DNA from: Psychrobacter sp. 72-O-c
GTDB lineage: Bacteria; Pseudomonadota; Gammaproteobacteria; Pseudomonadales; Moraxellaceae
Reading direction: 5' to 3'
Length of the DNA: 32,686 nt
NCBI RefSeq assembly: GCF_904846605.1
Contig: NZ_CAJHBI010000033.1
Location: forward strand, 1-32,686
The notes under the pieces are model-generated. The model did no database searches. It saw only the letters and a list, made by a program, of their open reading frames with translations, and had not been told where the DNA came from. The position numbers and the translations under genes were made by a program. Of this stretch, positions 8,596-17,923 are shown in pieces. Every line of letters starts with the position of its first letter. The first letter of the stretch is position 1.

Positions 8596-10044
8596 CTACT
8601 CCTTTACTAACGCATCAATAAGTGTTTCCATTTCCATGGAACGAGAGCCTTTGAACAACACGGTACAAGGCTGTGCTTGCTGCGCCTGCAAATACGGCTG
8701 TAAATACTGTAATAGACTGTCTTTATCCTCAAAAGCATGGGCTGTGATACCACCAATCTCATTCGCACCAGCCACACTATAGGTGGCATACTCGCCAACA
8801 CAAAGCAGCGCATCAATGCCCGTACCGGCAATAGTACGACCCAAACTTTGATGTTCGCTCACAGCGGCATCGCCTAACTCCGCAATGTCACCCAATACCA
8901 TCACTTGAATGCCCGTTTGCGCCGCCAATACTTTCGTGGCTGCTCTCACTGCATGCGGATTGGCATTGTAAGTGTCATCAATAAGACGATGTAATCCTAA
9001 CATTTGGCTGTTTAAGCGGCCTTTCGCCGGACGTGCATTTTCAAGTCCAATGACAATATCTTCAATATTAATATCCAATGCATGAGCACAAGCTGCAGCA
9101 GCAAGGGCGTTATTTACATTATGCTCGCCTGCCAGCGGTAAATTAATATCATGGACATGGGTGCCGATATGTAATTTAAACTCACTGCGCTCAGGCTCAA
9201 CGTCAAGGTGGCTGGCACTGACATCGGTGTTACCGAACCCAATCACATGCGGCGTATGGGTTTCAGCAATCCGGCGCAGCTGATTGGTAAAATCATCTTT
9301 ATCAGGAACAATCGCAAACTGGCTATCATTTAAGGTGTGGTAAATTTCCGCCTTAGTCTGACAAATACCCTCGCGGTTACCGAACTCGCCTAAATGTGCC
9401 GTACCGATATTTAGAATACAGGCCACATCAGGACGGACAATCTCTGTGGTATAGGCAATCTCACCGATATGGTTGGCACCCAGCTCTAAGATGGCATAAC
9501 GATGATGGTCAGACAGCTCGAGCAGCATCATCGGCACGCCTAAATCATTATTTAGGTTGCCCCGAGTGATGAGCGTTGGTGCTAGTCGACCAAAGATACT
9601 GCCAAGCATTTCTTTACAAGTGGTCTTACCACTAGAACCAGTGATAGCGATAACGGTCAGATTGTGATGTTGCTGGCGGCGATAAGCGGCCAGTTGTCCT
9701 AATGCCAAGCGGGTATCACTAACGACTAATTGCGGGATTTGATTGCCAATAGGCATCGAAATCGGACGCGATACGATAGCCGCTATTGCGCCTTGGGCAA
9801 CAGCGACATTGATATAATCATGTCCATCGAAGTTATCGCCGCTCAGTGCCAAAAAGATATCACCCATTTTAATAGTGCGAGTGTCGGTAGCGATACGATT
9901 GCTGGTGACGCCATTATCTTTATCTGTCTGTCCCTCAGGTAGCTGCCAATGACCATCAAGTGTCGCGGTCGCCGTCAGCAAATTATCCGTTTGCCAGACG
10001 TACAGCCTTTGCGATTGAATGGTGTTATTGTTGTCAGCTGTCAT
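8596..10044 (-). CDS. murF: UDP-N-acetylmuramoyl-tripeptide--D-alanyl-D-alanine ligase
   Basis: This cytoplasmic Mur ligase adds D-Ala-D-Ala to UDP-MurNAc-tripeptide with ATP, making the substrate used by MraY. The N-terminal domain has TDTRTIKMGDIFLALSGDNF, the uridine-binding signature. The ATP-binding loop is ITGSSGKTTCKEM (about 134-146). NNDLGVPMMLL and LELGANHIGEI follow, and the C-terminal domain carries DDTYNANPHA and VLGDIAELG. At 482 residues it is slightly longer than E. coli MurF (452). An AAGGT site precedes the ATG at 10044. It is separated from murE by 135 bases and touches mraY. Confidence 0.97.
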   Translation of the reverse strand: MTADNNNTIQSQRLYVWQTDNLLTATATLDGHWQLPEGQTDKDNGVTSNRIATDTRTIKMGDIFLALSGDNFDGHDYINVAVAQGAIAAIVSRPISMPIGNQIPQLVVSDTRLALGQLAAYRRQQHHNLTVIAITGSSGKTTCKEMLGSIFGRLAPTLITRGNLNNDLGVPMMLLELSDHHRYAILELGANHIGEIAYTTEIVRPDVACILNIGTAHLGEFGNREGICQTKAEIYHTLNDSQFAIVPDKDDFTNQLRRIAETHTPHVIGFGNTDVSASHLDVEPERSEFKLHIGTHVHDINLPLAGEHNVNNALAAAACAHALDINIEDIVIGLENARPAKGRLNSQMLGLHRLIDDTYNANPHAVRAATKVLAAQTGIQVMVLGDIAELGDAAVSEHQSLGRTIAGTGIDALLCVGEYATYSVAGANEIGGITAHAFEDKDSLLQYLQPYLQAQQAQPCTVLFKGSRSMEMETLIDALVKE

Positions 10045-10179
10045 AGTAATTACCTTGTATGTTGGCTACCTTATATGGCGGCTACTTTATTTTCTATTCT
10101 CTTATTTAACTAAATGCTGTCTTTTAAATCGAGCACGCTAGCGCTTGAAAAATCAAATTATCTATAGCCGTCCGGCTCT

Positions 10180-11919
10180 CTATAGAGCCTGCTGCAAAGC
10201 TTGTTGCAAGGCCTGTTGTAAAACTATGCTGTCATCAAAATCATGACGCACGCCATTAATTTCTTGATAAGTTTCGTGCCCTTTACCAGCGATAACCACA
10301 ATATCATTGGGGCTGGCATGAGTGACCGCATATTCAATCGCCTTTTGGCGAGCCGGCTCGATATGAGTACGCTGATATTGCTCGGCACTCATACCCACTT
10401 GCATGTCCTTTAAAATGATATTGGGATCTTCAGTGCGTGGATTGTCCGCCGTTAATATGACTTGATCCGCACCTGATAATCCTGCCTGCGCCATTAGTGG
10501 GCGTTTGCCCGCATCGCGATCTCCGCCGCAACCAAACACTGCCCATAGCTTGCCGTGACAATGCGTTCTAAGACTGTCAAGCACTTGCACCAAAGCATCA
10601 GGCGTATGGGCATAATCAACGATAAAGCAGCCCTCTGTTGACGGAACTCTCTGCATACGCCCGTTGGCACCTTGTAGCTGCGGCACTACTGCTGCAATGC
10701 GCTCAAGATTTATCCCTAATGCCACCGTTGCCGCAACCGCTGCCAGCAGATTTGACACATTAAAGCGACCGAGTAGCGGGCTGACAATATTAATATCGCT
10801 ACGTTTCTTATTATCGAGCTCAGTATTATTAAGCTCATCACCAACCACACTACGCAAAGCAATCTCAACACCTTGTAAGCTCGGTGCGATATTGGCGGCC
10901 ACAAAGTTAGCGTCTGACATCGCATCCAAACTATACGTCCACACTATCAAGTTGCTAGCGTGTGCGGTATCGAGCATTATTTGCGCATACTCATCATCAC
11001 TATTAATAATGGCGTGAGTCAAAGTTGGAAAATATTTTTTGTCAAATAGCTTGGCTTTGGCGGCGACATATTCTGCCATATCGGCATGATAATCTAAGTG
11101 ATCGCGGCTCAGATTGGTATAAATAGCGACGGTAACTGGCATCCCTTGCAAGCGTTGCTGATCAAGTCCATGCGAGCTGGCCTCAAGCGCTAGTAAATCT
11201 ATTTCTTCTTCACCCATTTGATATAAAAACTGCTGGACGGCTAAGGCATCACCGGTAGTATGACTGGCCTGAATCAGCGCGCCCAACTTACCATTGCCTG
11301 CCGTCCCCATAATCGCGCTGCTCATCCCTGTTAGTTGCACTAATTGCGCTACTAATTGGCTAATAGTCGTTTTGCCATTAGTGCCCGTAACTGCCACCAC
11401 TGTTGGTAAAGCAGTCAGCTGCTGATATTGTAGATACGTTTGGATCAAATCGCCTAAAAACTCACGGATATTGGGCACATAAAGCACTGGACAGGGCAGA
11501 GATGCAAGTTGCTTTTGCGCTGAAGACTGGTTGTTAGTGGCAAGCTGATCATCGTTAATTTGAGTATCGCTAAGCTGAATGTTAGCATTTGGCGGAACGT
11601 TAGCTGGGGTAAGCAGCGCTATAGGATCGATTTCTGACAAGATAAAAGCGGCTTTTTTGGCGGCCTGTAATAGATAATCGCGGCTCTTTTGACAGTTGGG
11701 TGTCTGACTTTTTAACAAAATAAATACATCATTAGCAGCGACTTGACGGCTATCTAAATAAAAGTGCTGAAAGGGAATACTTCCGACCGAATTTGGATTG
11801 CCTACTGCCTGTATCATCGCTACCAATTGCTGTTGTAGCCTAGGGTTGCTGGCGTTGGCTTCAATAAGCTGCTGCAAGGTAACAGTAACGCTGCTTGGCG
11901 ATGATACGGGCGTGGTCAT
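10180..11919 (-). CDS. murE: UDP-N-acetylmuramoyl-L-alanyl-D-glutamate--2,6-diaminopimelate ligase
   Basis: This cytoplasmic Mur ligase adds meso-diaminopimelate to UDP-MurNAc-L-Ala-D-Glu. The ATP loop VTGTNGKTT (about 177-185) and the DNPR motif (about 492-495), which selects meso-DAP rather than lysine, are both present. GCGGDRDAGKRPLM and IAGKGHETYQ are also family-typical. At 579 residues it is about 80 longer than E. coli MurE. The extra length lies mainly in an Asn/Gln-rich insert between about 105 and 142 and in a C-terminal tail of repeated LQQA units. The upstream TTG at 11925 is in frame, but the ATG at 11919 has AGGA 7 nt ahead and is preferred. Confidence 0.96.
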   Translation of the reverse strand: MTTPVSSPSSVTVTLQQLIEANASNPRLQQQLVAMIQAVGNPNSVGSIPFQHFYLDSRQVAANDVFILLKSQTPNCQKSRDYLLQAAKKAAFILSEIDPIALLTPANVPPNANIQLSDTQINDDQLATNNQSSAQKQLASLPCPVLYVPNIREFLGDLIQTYLQYQQLTALPTVVAVTGTNGKTTISQLVAQLVQLTGMSSAIMGTAGNGKLGALIQASHTTGDALAVQQFLYQMGEEEIDLLALEASSHGLDQQRLQGMPVTVAIYTNLSRDHLDYHADMAEYVAAKAKLFDKKYFPTLTHAIINSDDEYAQIMLDTAHASNLIVWTYSLDAMSDANFVAANIAPSLQGVEIALRSVVGDELNNTELDNKKRSDINIVSPLLGRFNVSNLLAAVAATVALGINLERIAAVVPQLQGANGRMQRVPSTEGCFIVDYAHTPDALVQVLDSLRTHCHGKLWAVFGCGGDRDAGKRPLMAQAGLSGADQVILTADNPRTEDPNIILKDMQVGMSAEQYQRTHIEPARQKAIEYAVTHASPNDIVVIAGKGHETYQEINGVRHDFDDSIVLQQALQQALQQAL

Positions 11920-12022
11920 GGGCAAGTCCTAAACATATAAAAATGAACAATGGTTTGAAAGTTAAACAGTAAGAAGCTAAAGTGAATCCAATATAGTGAA
12001 CTAACGCCATACTGTTTAACGT

Positions 12023-14170
12023 CTACTCTTCCTCAGTCTGTAATGGCTTATCTAAAGGCACGTTATACAAACGTAACGCCTCTTTCATAACATTATGAAA
12101 TACGGGTGCTGCGGTCAGCCCCGCATAAATCTGTCCGCGTGGATCTTCAATTAAGATGACACCCACTAATTTTGGGTTGGACGCTGGTACCATACCAGCA
12201 AAGACGTTGCGATACTGATCGGTATGATAGCCACCGTCGGGGTTAATCCGGCGTGACGTCCCAGTTTTGCCAGCCACGCGATAACCATCAATAGCCGCCG
12301 CTTTAGCCGTTCCACCTTGCTCGGTGACCGCCTCTAACATTTGTACGATCGACATCGCTTGTTCCTGTGCCATAATCCGCTTACTTGGCGCTGCTTTGTC
12401 GTTTTTGATCAAGCTTAATGGGTGCATTATCCCGCCAGCTGCCAGTGCCGAATAAGCCTGTGCCACCTGTGCAAGCGTCACTTGTAGACCATAACCATAA
12501 CTGACAGTCGCTCGCCGCGCGGTCTCTTTTTCTTTAGGAGTAACCACTAAGCCACTGCCCTCACCCGGGAACTGTAGCGGGGTTTTTGTCCCAAAGCCAA
12601 ATTGCTTTTGCATATTGGTAATGGCATCAGGCGGTAAGGATAATGCGATTTTAGTAGAGGCGACGTTACTTGATTTTTGTAGTAGCGTTGCAAGATTAAT
12701 TATCCCTAGATTATCATGGTCGCGGATAGTGTAGCCTCTGACCCGAATAGAGCCAGGATTGGTATCAATCAAAGATGTCGAGGTGTATTTACCTGAGTCT
12801 AGGGCAGCGGCAACGGTAAAGGGCTTCATTACCGAACCGGGCTCAAAGACATCAAGTACCGCGCGATTACGCTGGTTTTCACCCGTCATCTCATTGAGAT
12901 TATTAGAGTTAAAAGACGGCCATGTGGATAACGCTAGCACCTCGCCATTTTGCACATCCACTACCATCCCCGTAGCCCAGCGTGCTTGTTGCAGACGCCC
13001 TGCTTTTTCCAACTCTTTATAGAGTAAATACTGTAAGCGTGAGTCAATAGTTAGCGCCACATTTTGTCCAGCTATTTCCGGCTCAAGCTGTTTGATTTCT
13101 TTTAAGCTGTTTTGTTTGGCATCTTTTAATACCAAAACTTTACCATCGTCACCGGCCAGCGCTTTTTCATATTGGCGCTCAATACCGGCACGCCCTTCGT
13201 AGCCACCCTCAGGATCATTAGCATTTTGGCCCATAAAACCTAACAACTGCGAGTTAGGCTGCGGCTGAGGATAATAGCGTTGAAAGAAATTCTTTTCGTA
13301 TACGCCTGGGAAGTCCAGTGAGCTGACACTTTGAGCAATCTCAGGGGTAACTTTATTAAGTAGCGGTAGATAATGGGAACCTGCACCTGATGGCAACGCC
13401 GCTTTTACCGCTTCTTCATCAGTGACATCGATACTGTCATCGAGAGCAGTGGCTTTTTGTAATTCAGTTACCGCTATATTAGCGGCAGCCGCAAGCGTGG
13501 TCAGATCCATATTATCGAGGCGATTTTGCATGCGCGCTTGCAGCTGCGGGCTTTCAGGATTGGTAAGCTTGACCCGTTTAAGCTCATAGTATTCACGCGC
13601 ATAATCATGCGGGCTAAAAGACACGGTTGCTAACGGTGCACTGACCGCTAGTGGCAGGTTGTTGCGATCGGTAATCATACCGCGATAAGACTTTTGCGTA
13701 CGCACGCTGGTTATCAGCTCGTCACCCTTATCCTGATAGAACTGAGCATTGGCCACTTGTACATAATAAGCACGCGATATAAGGAGCACTAACATAATGA
13801 TAGCAACGCCCCAAACGGTACGGAAACGGTTTTTATCATTTTCAAAGCCGCCGCGCGATGAGGCCCCAGAAGCTCTATTAAAAGCGATTTTTTTACGGTT
13901 TTTGACACTAGTATACGCGCCTTGTTTCTCGCTCTTTTTTAGGCGACCAAACAGCGTAGTAGAGCGTTTTTTTGGACTGTTTTTTGAAGAATCAGCTTTT
14001 GAGGAATTAGATTTTGTATTTTTAGCAGTGGCAGACTGACTGTCCGCTTGAGCAGATTTGGCAGCATTAGCGCGGCGTAAAGGTTTGATTACCTTACCAC
14101 TGGCTGGTTTTTTACTGGTGTTTTTTGCTGAGCTTTTGTCGTTAGTTGAGCTGGGCTTTTTATCGCTCAT
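12023..14170 (-). CDS. ftsI: Penicillin-binding protein 3, septal peptidoglycan transpeptidase
   Basis: This essential class B PBP cross-links septal peptidoglycan together with FtsW. A single membrane segment lies at about 119-134 (WGVAIIMLVLLISRAYY), followed by the periplasmic dimerisation domain with SYRGMITDRN, then the transpeptidase domain with SxxK at S446-K449 (GSVMKPF), SSN at 500-502 and KTGT at 635-638. At 715 residues it exceeds E. coli FtsI (588), chiefly because of a cytoplasmic N-terminus of about 115 residues that is rich in Lys, Ser and Asn. The ATG overlaps the ftsL stop codon (ATGA), so translation is coupled. The gene is the target of beta-lactams such as aztreonam in relatives. 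Confidence 0.97.
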   Translation of the reverse strand: MSDKKPSSTNDKSSAKNTSKKPASGKVIKPLRRANAAKSAQADSQSATAKNTKSNSSKADSSKNSPKKRSTTLFGRLKKSEKQGAYTSVKNRKKIAFNRASGASSRGGFENDKNRFRTVWGVAIIMLVLLISRAYYVQVANAQFYQDKGDELITSVRTQKSYRGMITDRNNLPLAVSAPLATVSFSPHDYAREYYELKRVKLTNPESPQLQARMQNRLDNMDLTTLAAAANIAVTELQKATALDDSIDVTDEEAVKAALPSGAGSHYLPLLNKVTPEIAQSVSSLDFPGVYEKNFFQRYYPQPQPNSQLLGFMGQNANDPEGGYEGRAGIERQYEKALAGDDGKVLVLKDAKQNSLKEIKQLEPEIAGQNVALTIDSRLQYLLYKELEKAGRLQQARWATGMVVDVQNGEVLALSTWPSFNSNNLNEMTGENQRNRAVLDVFEPGSVMKPFTVAAALDSGKYTSTSLIDTNPGSIRVRGYTIRDHDNLGIINLATLLQKSSNVASTKIALSLPPDAITNMQKQFGFGTKTPLQFPGEGSGLVVTPKEKETARRATVSYGYGLQVTLAQVAQAYSALAAGGIMHPLSLIKNDKAAPSKRIMAQEQAMSIVQMLEAVTEQGGTAKAAAIDGYRVAGKTGTSRRINPDGGYHTDQYRNVFAGMVPASNPKLVGVILIEDPRGQIYAGLTAAPVFHNVMKEALRLYNVPLDKPLQTEEE

Positions 14171-14607
14171 TGTCCGGCCTCCATTACTGCGGAGTCAGTT
14201 GCAGAGACATCATTTACCGAGCTATTAGGTTCAGCTATAGCCACACCTGGCTGAATAATTAGCTTATCTTTAAGAGTGGGCGTATACATACTTAGCTCAG
14301 CGACCGCGCGGCTGGCTATCTGCGGGGTGGCACTAAAGGTTTGCTGCTCAATCAACAGACGTTGGTGCTCGACTTGCAGCTTGCGTTCTTGTTTTTTCAT
14401 ATCTTGCAAGGTTTTATAGTCCTGATGATATTGTTGAACGCCTTCGGCAGTTTTGACTCCACTCCACACAATGGCGGCTGCTAGTAGTAATAACACCACC
14501 ACATAGATACTCACCACCCCAAAACGCCGGGCGAATAATTCTCCGACATCGGTAGTGTTGTTCGATGCTCTGTTGCGACGGTTTGCAGCTTGGTCAGATA
14601 TTGCCAT
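14167..14607 (-). CDS. ftsL: Cell division protein FtsL
   Basis: This 146-residue bitopic protein forms the FtsQLB complex that activates FtsWI at the septum. It has a short basic cytoplasmic tail, one membrane helix (about 31-50, VVSIYVVVLLLLAAAIVWSG), then a coiled-coil region (YKTLQDMKKQERKLQVEHQR and onward) and the VAELSMYTPTLKDKL segment typical of FtsL C-termini. Its position between rsmH and ftsI is conserved across gammaproteobacteria. The stop overlaps the ftsI start by 4 bases. A 297-base gap separates it from rsmH, unusual for this pair, so an internal promoter is possible. Confidence 0.92.
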   Translation of the reverse strand: MAISDQAANRRNRASNNTTDVGELFARRFGVVSIYVVVLLLLAAAIVWSGVKTAEGVQQYHQDYKTLQDMKKQERKLQVEHQRLLIEQQTFSATPQIASRAVAELSMYTPTLKDKLIIQPGVAIAEPNSSVNDVSATDSAVMEAGQ

Positions 14608-14904
14608 GACGATCTCAGAAAAATAAACTCAAATATAAAAGAGGGATTAGGGCTACGGTTTTTAAACGACCCACTTCCCACCAAAACCATCAATAAAGAA
14701 CACTCACTATAGCCAGAACTAAAAAAGCCAAACAAAAATGCAACTGCCGAGCCTAGCAGACAATATTTACAGCTTTTTAACAGTTACGTAGTCATTACTA
14801 CATTAACATTAATTCAATATGCAAAATGCCTGCTAACAGCTGTTGATATTTGTGCCGTACTAATTATTTACGATGAAGCAGACGTTTTCAGTTGGTTATC
14901 ATTT
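14608..14904. other. 297-base gap inside the dcw cluster, between rsmH and ftsL
   Basis: No ORF with a plausible start or family match lies here, and no terminator hairpin was seen. The region is AT-rich at 14760-14850. In most gammaproteobacteria rsmH and ftsL nearly abut, so this gap may hold an internal promoter for ftsL-mraY; I could not place convincing -35 and -10 boxes. Confidence 0.4.
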
Positions 14905-16029
14905 TCAATGAGATTCTGGCTGATAATCTGTATCCGTACGAGTTGCGGTCCGTAACCACGCACTGCGCGAGCGCGGGTTTCCGGCTACTTCCGCTTTACT
15001 AGGTCCAATGCGTTTGGGTTTACTAAAGTAACGCGGGCGATTGGGCGGCATCGGTGATTGCTCATCTTCAGGATATTGCCCTTTACTATGACGTTGCAAA
15101 AATTGCTTAATACGTCGATCTTCTAACGAATGAAAGCTAATCACAGCCAGCTGCCCGCCAGCTTTAATAATAGGAAGGCTTTGCTCTAAAAAGCTATCAA
15201 CATCGCCAAGCTCATTATTAATAAAAATACGCATGGCTTGAAAACTTTGAGTGGCCGGATGCTTGCCTCTTTGCCAATTAGGATGTGCAACCTTAATGAC
15301 TTCTGCCAGCTCTAAGGTAGAAGTATAACGGCTCATCTCTTTAATCGCTCGCGCAATTCGGCGACTGTGACGCTCCTCACCAAATTCGTATAATACGTTG
15401 GCTAAGGTTTCATCATCGACCTGCTCAAGCCATTCAGCAACGGATTGACCGCGAGTGGTATCCATGCGCATGTCTATCGCGCCATCACGCATAAAGCTAA
15501 AACCGCGACTGCCATCGTCAATCTGCGGTGAGGAAACGCCCAAATCCGCCATTAGCCCATCCACTTGCGTGATACCCATCGCCGCTAAGCTGTCGGTTAA
15601 ATGGGCAAAGCTATCATGAATAACCTGCACGCGGCTGTCTTTGCTTGCCAATTCTCGGGCAACAGTAATGGCAGTGGGGTCTTTATCGATAACGATAAGC
15701 TGTGCATCATCAGCCAGCTGTGATAATAACAATCGGCTATGACCGCCGCGCCCAAAGGTTGCATCGACATAGACACCGCTAGCTTGCAAGCTATTTTGAC
15801 CATCTGGGTCATTCTCTGGTGACGATTTGACGCCTAGCACTGCGGCAACCGCTTCTTGTAATAATACCGCATCATGCGCGAAGCTTAATTCGTCGGGTGT
15901 GGTAGGGTTTTGGGTAGATGGATTGTCCATAGTAGAAGGGCCATCCGGCATAGCGGAAGCATCCGCAACAGATGAAGGACTGGCTTTCGAATTTGGCTTA
16001 GAATTTAGCTTAGATTTCGATATTGACAC
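14905..16029 (-). CDS. rsmH: 16S rRNA m4C1402 methyltransferase RsmH (MraW)
   Basis: This SAM-dependent enzyme methylates N4 of C1402 in 16S rRNA. Landmarks are VLLQEAVAAVL, the SAM loop YVDATFGRGGHSRLLL, DGLMADLGVSSPQID, RGFSFMRDGAIDMRMD, and the C-terminal AVISFHSLEDRRIKQF and KRIGPSKAEV segments. The frame opens with GTG at 16029, giving 374 residues, about 60 more than E. coli RsmH; the first 50 or so residues are Ser/Pro/Asn-rich and low in complexity. Later ATGs (15951, 15930) lack good ribosome sites, so the start remains uncertain. It heads the dcw segment; mraZ, which usually precedes it, is not present. Confidence 0.95.
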   Translation of the reverse strand: MSISKSKLNSKPNSKASPSSVADASAMPDGPSTMDNPSTQNPTTPDELSFAHDAVLLQEAVAAVLGVKSSPENDPDGQNSLQASGVYVDATFGRGGHSRLLLSQLADDAQLIVIDKDPTAITVARELASKDSRVQVIHDSFAHLTDSLAAMGITQVDGLMADLGVSSPQIDDGSRGFSFMRDGAIDMRMDTTRGQSVAEWLEQVDDETLANVLYEFGEERHSRRIARAIKEMSRYTSTLELAEVIKVAHPNWQRGKHPATQSFQAMRIFINNELGDVDSFLEQSLPIIKAGGQLAVISFHSLEDRRIKQFLQRHSKGQYPEDEQSPMPPNRPRYFSKPKRIGPSKAEVAGNPRSRSAWLRTATRTDTDYQPESH

Positions 16030-16094
16030 AAATAACTCAGTAAATGACGACCAATGAGGCCATTAATAATAAAAAATTAGATAAAAATAAACAA

Positions 16095-16142
16095 GTTAGG
16101 ACTTACCTAACATTATTATCGCAAGGATACATCTGTAGTCAA
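16095..16142 (-). promoter_or_regulatory. Candidate rsmH (dcw) promoter with downstream inverted repeat
   Basis: On the minus strand TTGACT (16142-16137) is followed after 18 bases by TAATAA (16118-16113). Immediately downstream is a perfect inverted repeat GTTAGG-5-CCTAAC (16095-16111), at about the expected transcription start, where a repressor could bind. It lies about 65 bases ahead of the rsmH start. Confidence 0.45.
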
Positions 16143-16181
16143 GCACCATCTGGCCTTTTCAGCAAAAATATTACTTATCCC

Positions 16182-16190
16182 TGTTATAAT
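16182..16190 (+). promoter_or_regulatory. Candidate extended -10 promoter for gltX
   Basis: TGTTATAAT is a perfect extended -10 element (TGnTATAAT), about 100 bases upstream of the gltX start. No strong -35 is visible, as expected for this promoter class. The leader that follows contains CGCTATAT twice. Confidence 0.55.
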
Positions 16191-16288
16191 AGCGCTATAT
16201 TTTACGCTATATAGCACTATAACGGCTCCTTTTCCTTAAATTTTTTAACTGACGCTTTTTAATTAACAATAATTATTTTGAGACCATT

Positions 16289-17845
16289 ATGACTCCAACC
16301 ACAGCTTCTGCTAATAATAGTACCCACAATAACCGTCCCGTACGTACTCGAATTGCCCCCTCGCCTACTGGTTTCCCTCATGTGGGCACCGCTTATATCG
16401 CGCTATTTAATTTAGCTTTTGCTAAGGCGCACGGCGGTGAATTTATTCTACGTATCGAAGATACCGACCAAGTCCGCTCCACTGAGCAATCTGAACAGAT
16501 GATTTTAGACGCGCTACGCTGGGTAGGCCTTGATTGGGCGGAAGGTCCTGACGTCGGTGGCCCGCATGCCCCGTATCGTCAAAGTGAACGCGCTGACATC
16601 TATAAAGATCATGCGCAGCAGCTATTGGATAGCAATCATGCTTTTCGCTGTTTTTGTACCAGCGAGGAGCTAGACGCCATGCGCGCTGAGCAAATGGCCA
16701 ATGGCGAGAGCCCTCGCTATGACGGCCGCTATGCTAATTTGTCACGTGAAGAATCCGATAAAATGGTCGCCGATGGCATGCCCTATGTAATTCGTATGCG
16801 CGTACCCTCTGGAGGCGTCTGCCGTGTTGAAGACATGCTACGCGGAACAGTTGAAATTCCTTGGGCACAAGTCGATATGCAAGTATTGCTCAAAACCGAT
16901 GGCTTGCCGACTTATCATCTTGCCAACGTCGTCGATGACCATTTGATGGAAATCAGCCACGTATTGCGCGGTGAAGAATGGCTCAACTCTGCACCTAAAC
17001 ATCAATTGCTATATGAATATTTTGGCTGGGAAATGCCAGTGCTGTGCCACATGCCCCTACTACGTAACCCTGACAAATCAAAACTGTCTAAACGTAAAAA
17101 TCCCACCTCTATCACTTACTACCGTGATGCTGGCGTTTTGCCCGAAGCCTTACTCAACTATTTAGGTCGTATGGGTTATTCTATGCCTGATGAGGCCGAA
17201 CAGTTTACTTTAGAGGAAATGATCGCCAGTTTTGATATTCAACGGGTCTCCCTTGGCGGCCCTATTTTTGATATTGAAAAGCTTAATTGGCTGAATGCGG
17301 AATGGCTACGCGCGTTAACGCCAGCAGAGCTGAAAAATAAAATCCTCGCATGGGCAAATGATAGCGATAAATTGACCGCTATGGCTGCAGCCATTCAACC
17401 ACGTATTGAGCTACTCTCCGATGCGGTTAATTGGGGAGCCTTTTATTTCCAAAACCTACCAGATGTCACGGCTGAAAGCTTTGCTCATAAGTCGCTGACT
17501 CCTGAACAAATTATGGAAATGTTGCAACTGACTATTTGGCAGCTTGAAGCGCTACCCACTTGGTCTGAAGAGAACATCTACGCAACTATAAAAGGTCTCT
17601 CTGCTGAACTCGATATCAAAATGCGCGACTTTATTGCGCCCTTCTTTATCGCTATTGCAGGTAGCACGTCATCGACGCCAGTGATGAACTCTATGGCTAT
17701 TATTGGTGCGGATATGACGCTTATACGTCTGCGTCATGGTGTTAACGTGCTTGGCGGCTTGGGTAAAAAGAAGCTTAAGAAGCTTGAGAAGCAAGCGGCT
17801 GACTTGCCAGACTTTTTGGCTGCTGATGATGGTGAGAACCGTTAA
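16289..17845 (+). CDS. gltX: Glutamyl-tRNA synthetase
   Basis: This class I aminoacyl-tRNA synthetase charges tRNA-Glu. The HIGH-type motif reads [11 protein letters not shown] near residue 26, followed by LRIEDTD, and the KMSKS-type motif is KLSKRKN (K265-R269). The C-terminal anticodon-binding region ends in [13 protein letters not shown]. At 518 residues it fits discriminating or non-discriminating Glu[11 protein letters not shown] is also conserved. The ATG at 16289 is the first in frame. It is transcribed divergently from the dcw cluster and lies about 900 bases upstream of a tRNA-Glu gene, its own substrate. Confidence 0.97.
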   Translation: MTPTTASANNSTHNNRPVRTRIAPSPTGFPHVGTAYIALFNLAFAKAHGGEFILRIEDTDQVRSTEQSEQMILDALRWVGLDWAEGPDVGGPHAPYRQSERADIYKDHAQQLLDSNHAFRCFCTSEELDAMRAEQMANGESPRYDGRYANLSREESDKMVADGMPYVIRMRVPSGGVCRVEDMLRGTVEIPWAQVDMQVLLKTDGLPTYHLANVVDDHLMEISHVLRGEEWLNSAPKHQLLYEYFGWEMPVLCHMPLLRNPDKSKLSKRKNPTSITYYRDAGVLPEALLNYLGRMGYSMPDEAEQFTLEEMIASFDIQRVSLGGPIFDIEKLNWLNAEWLRALTPAELKNKILAWANDSDKLTAMAAAIQPRIELLSDAVNWGAFYFQNLPDVTAESFAHKSLTPEQIMEMLQLTIWQLEALPTWSEENIYATIKGLSAELDIKMRDFIAPFFIAIAGSTSSTPVMNSMAIIGADMTLIRLRHGVNVLGGLGKKKLKKLEKQAADLPDFLAADDGENR

Positions 17846-17923
17846 AACTTTTGTTCTTGAAAAATCATCACAATTTTCGGCTCGCAAAGAAAATTATTTA
17901 AGTAGGATTCCCTACGGAATTTA

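Noticed and set aside
10664..11017. 117-codon plus-strand frame opposite murE
   Set aside because: Antisense to MurE and without a recognisable product.
14511..14735. 74-codon minus-strand frame in the rsmH-ftsL gap
   Set aside because: Overlaps ftsL in another frame, lacks a good start site and resembles no known division protein.
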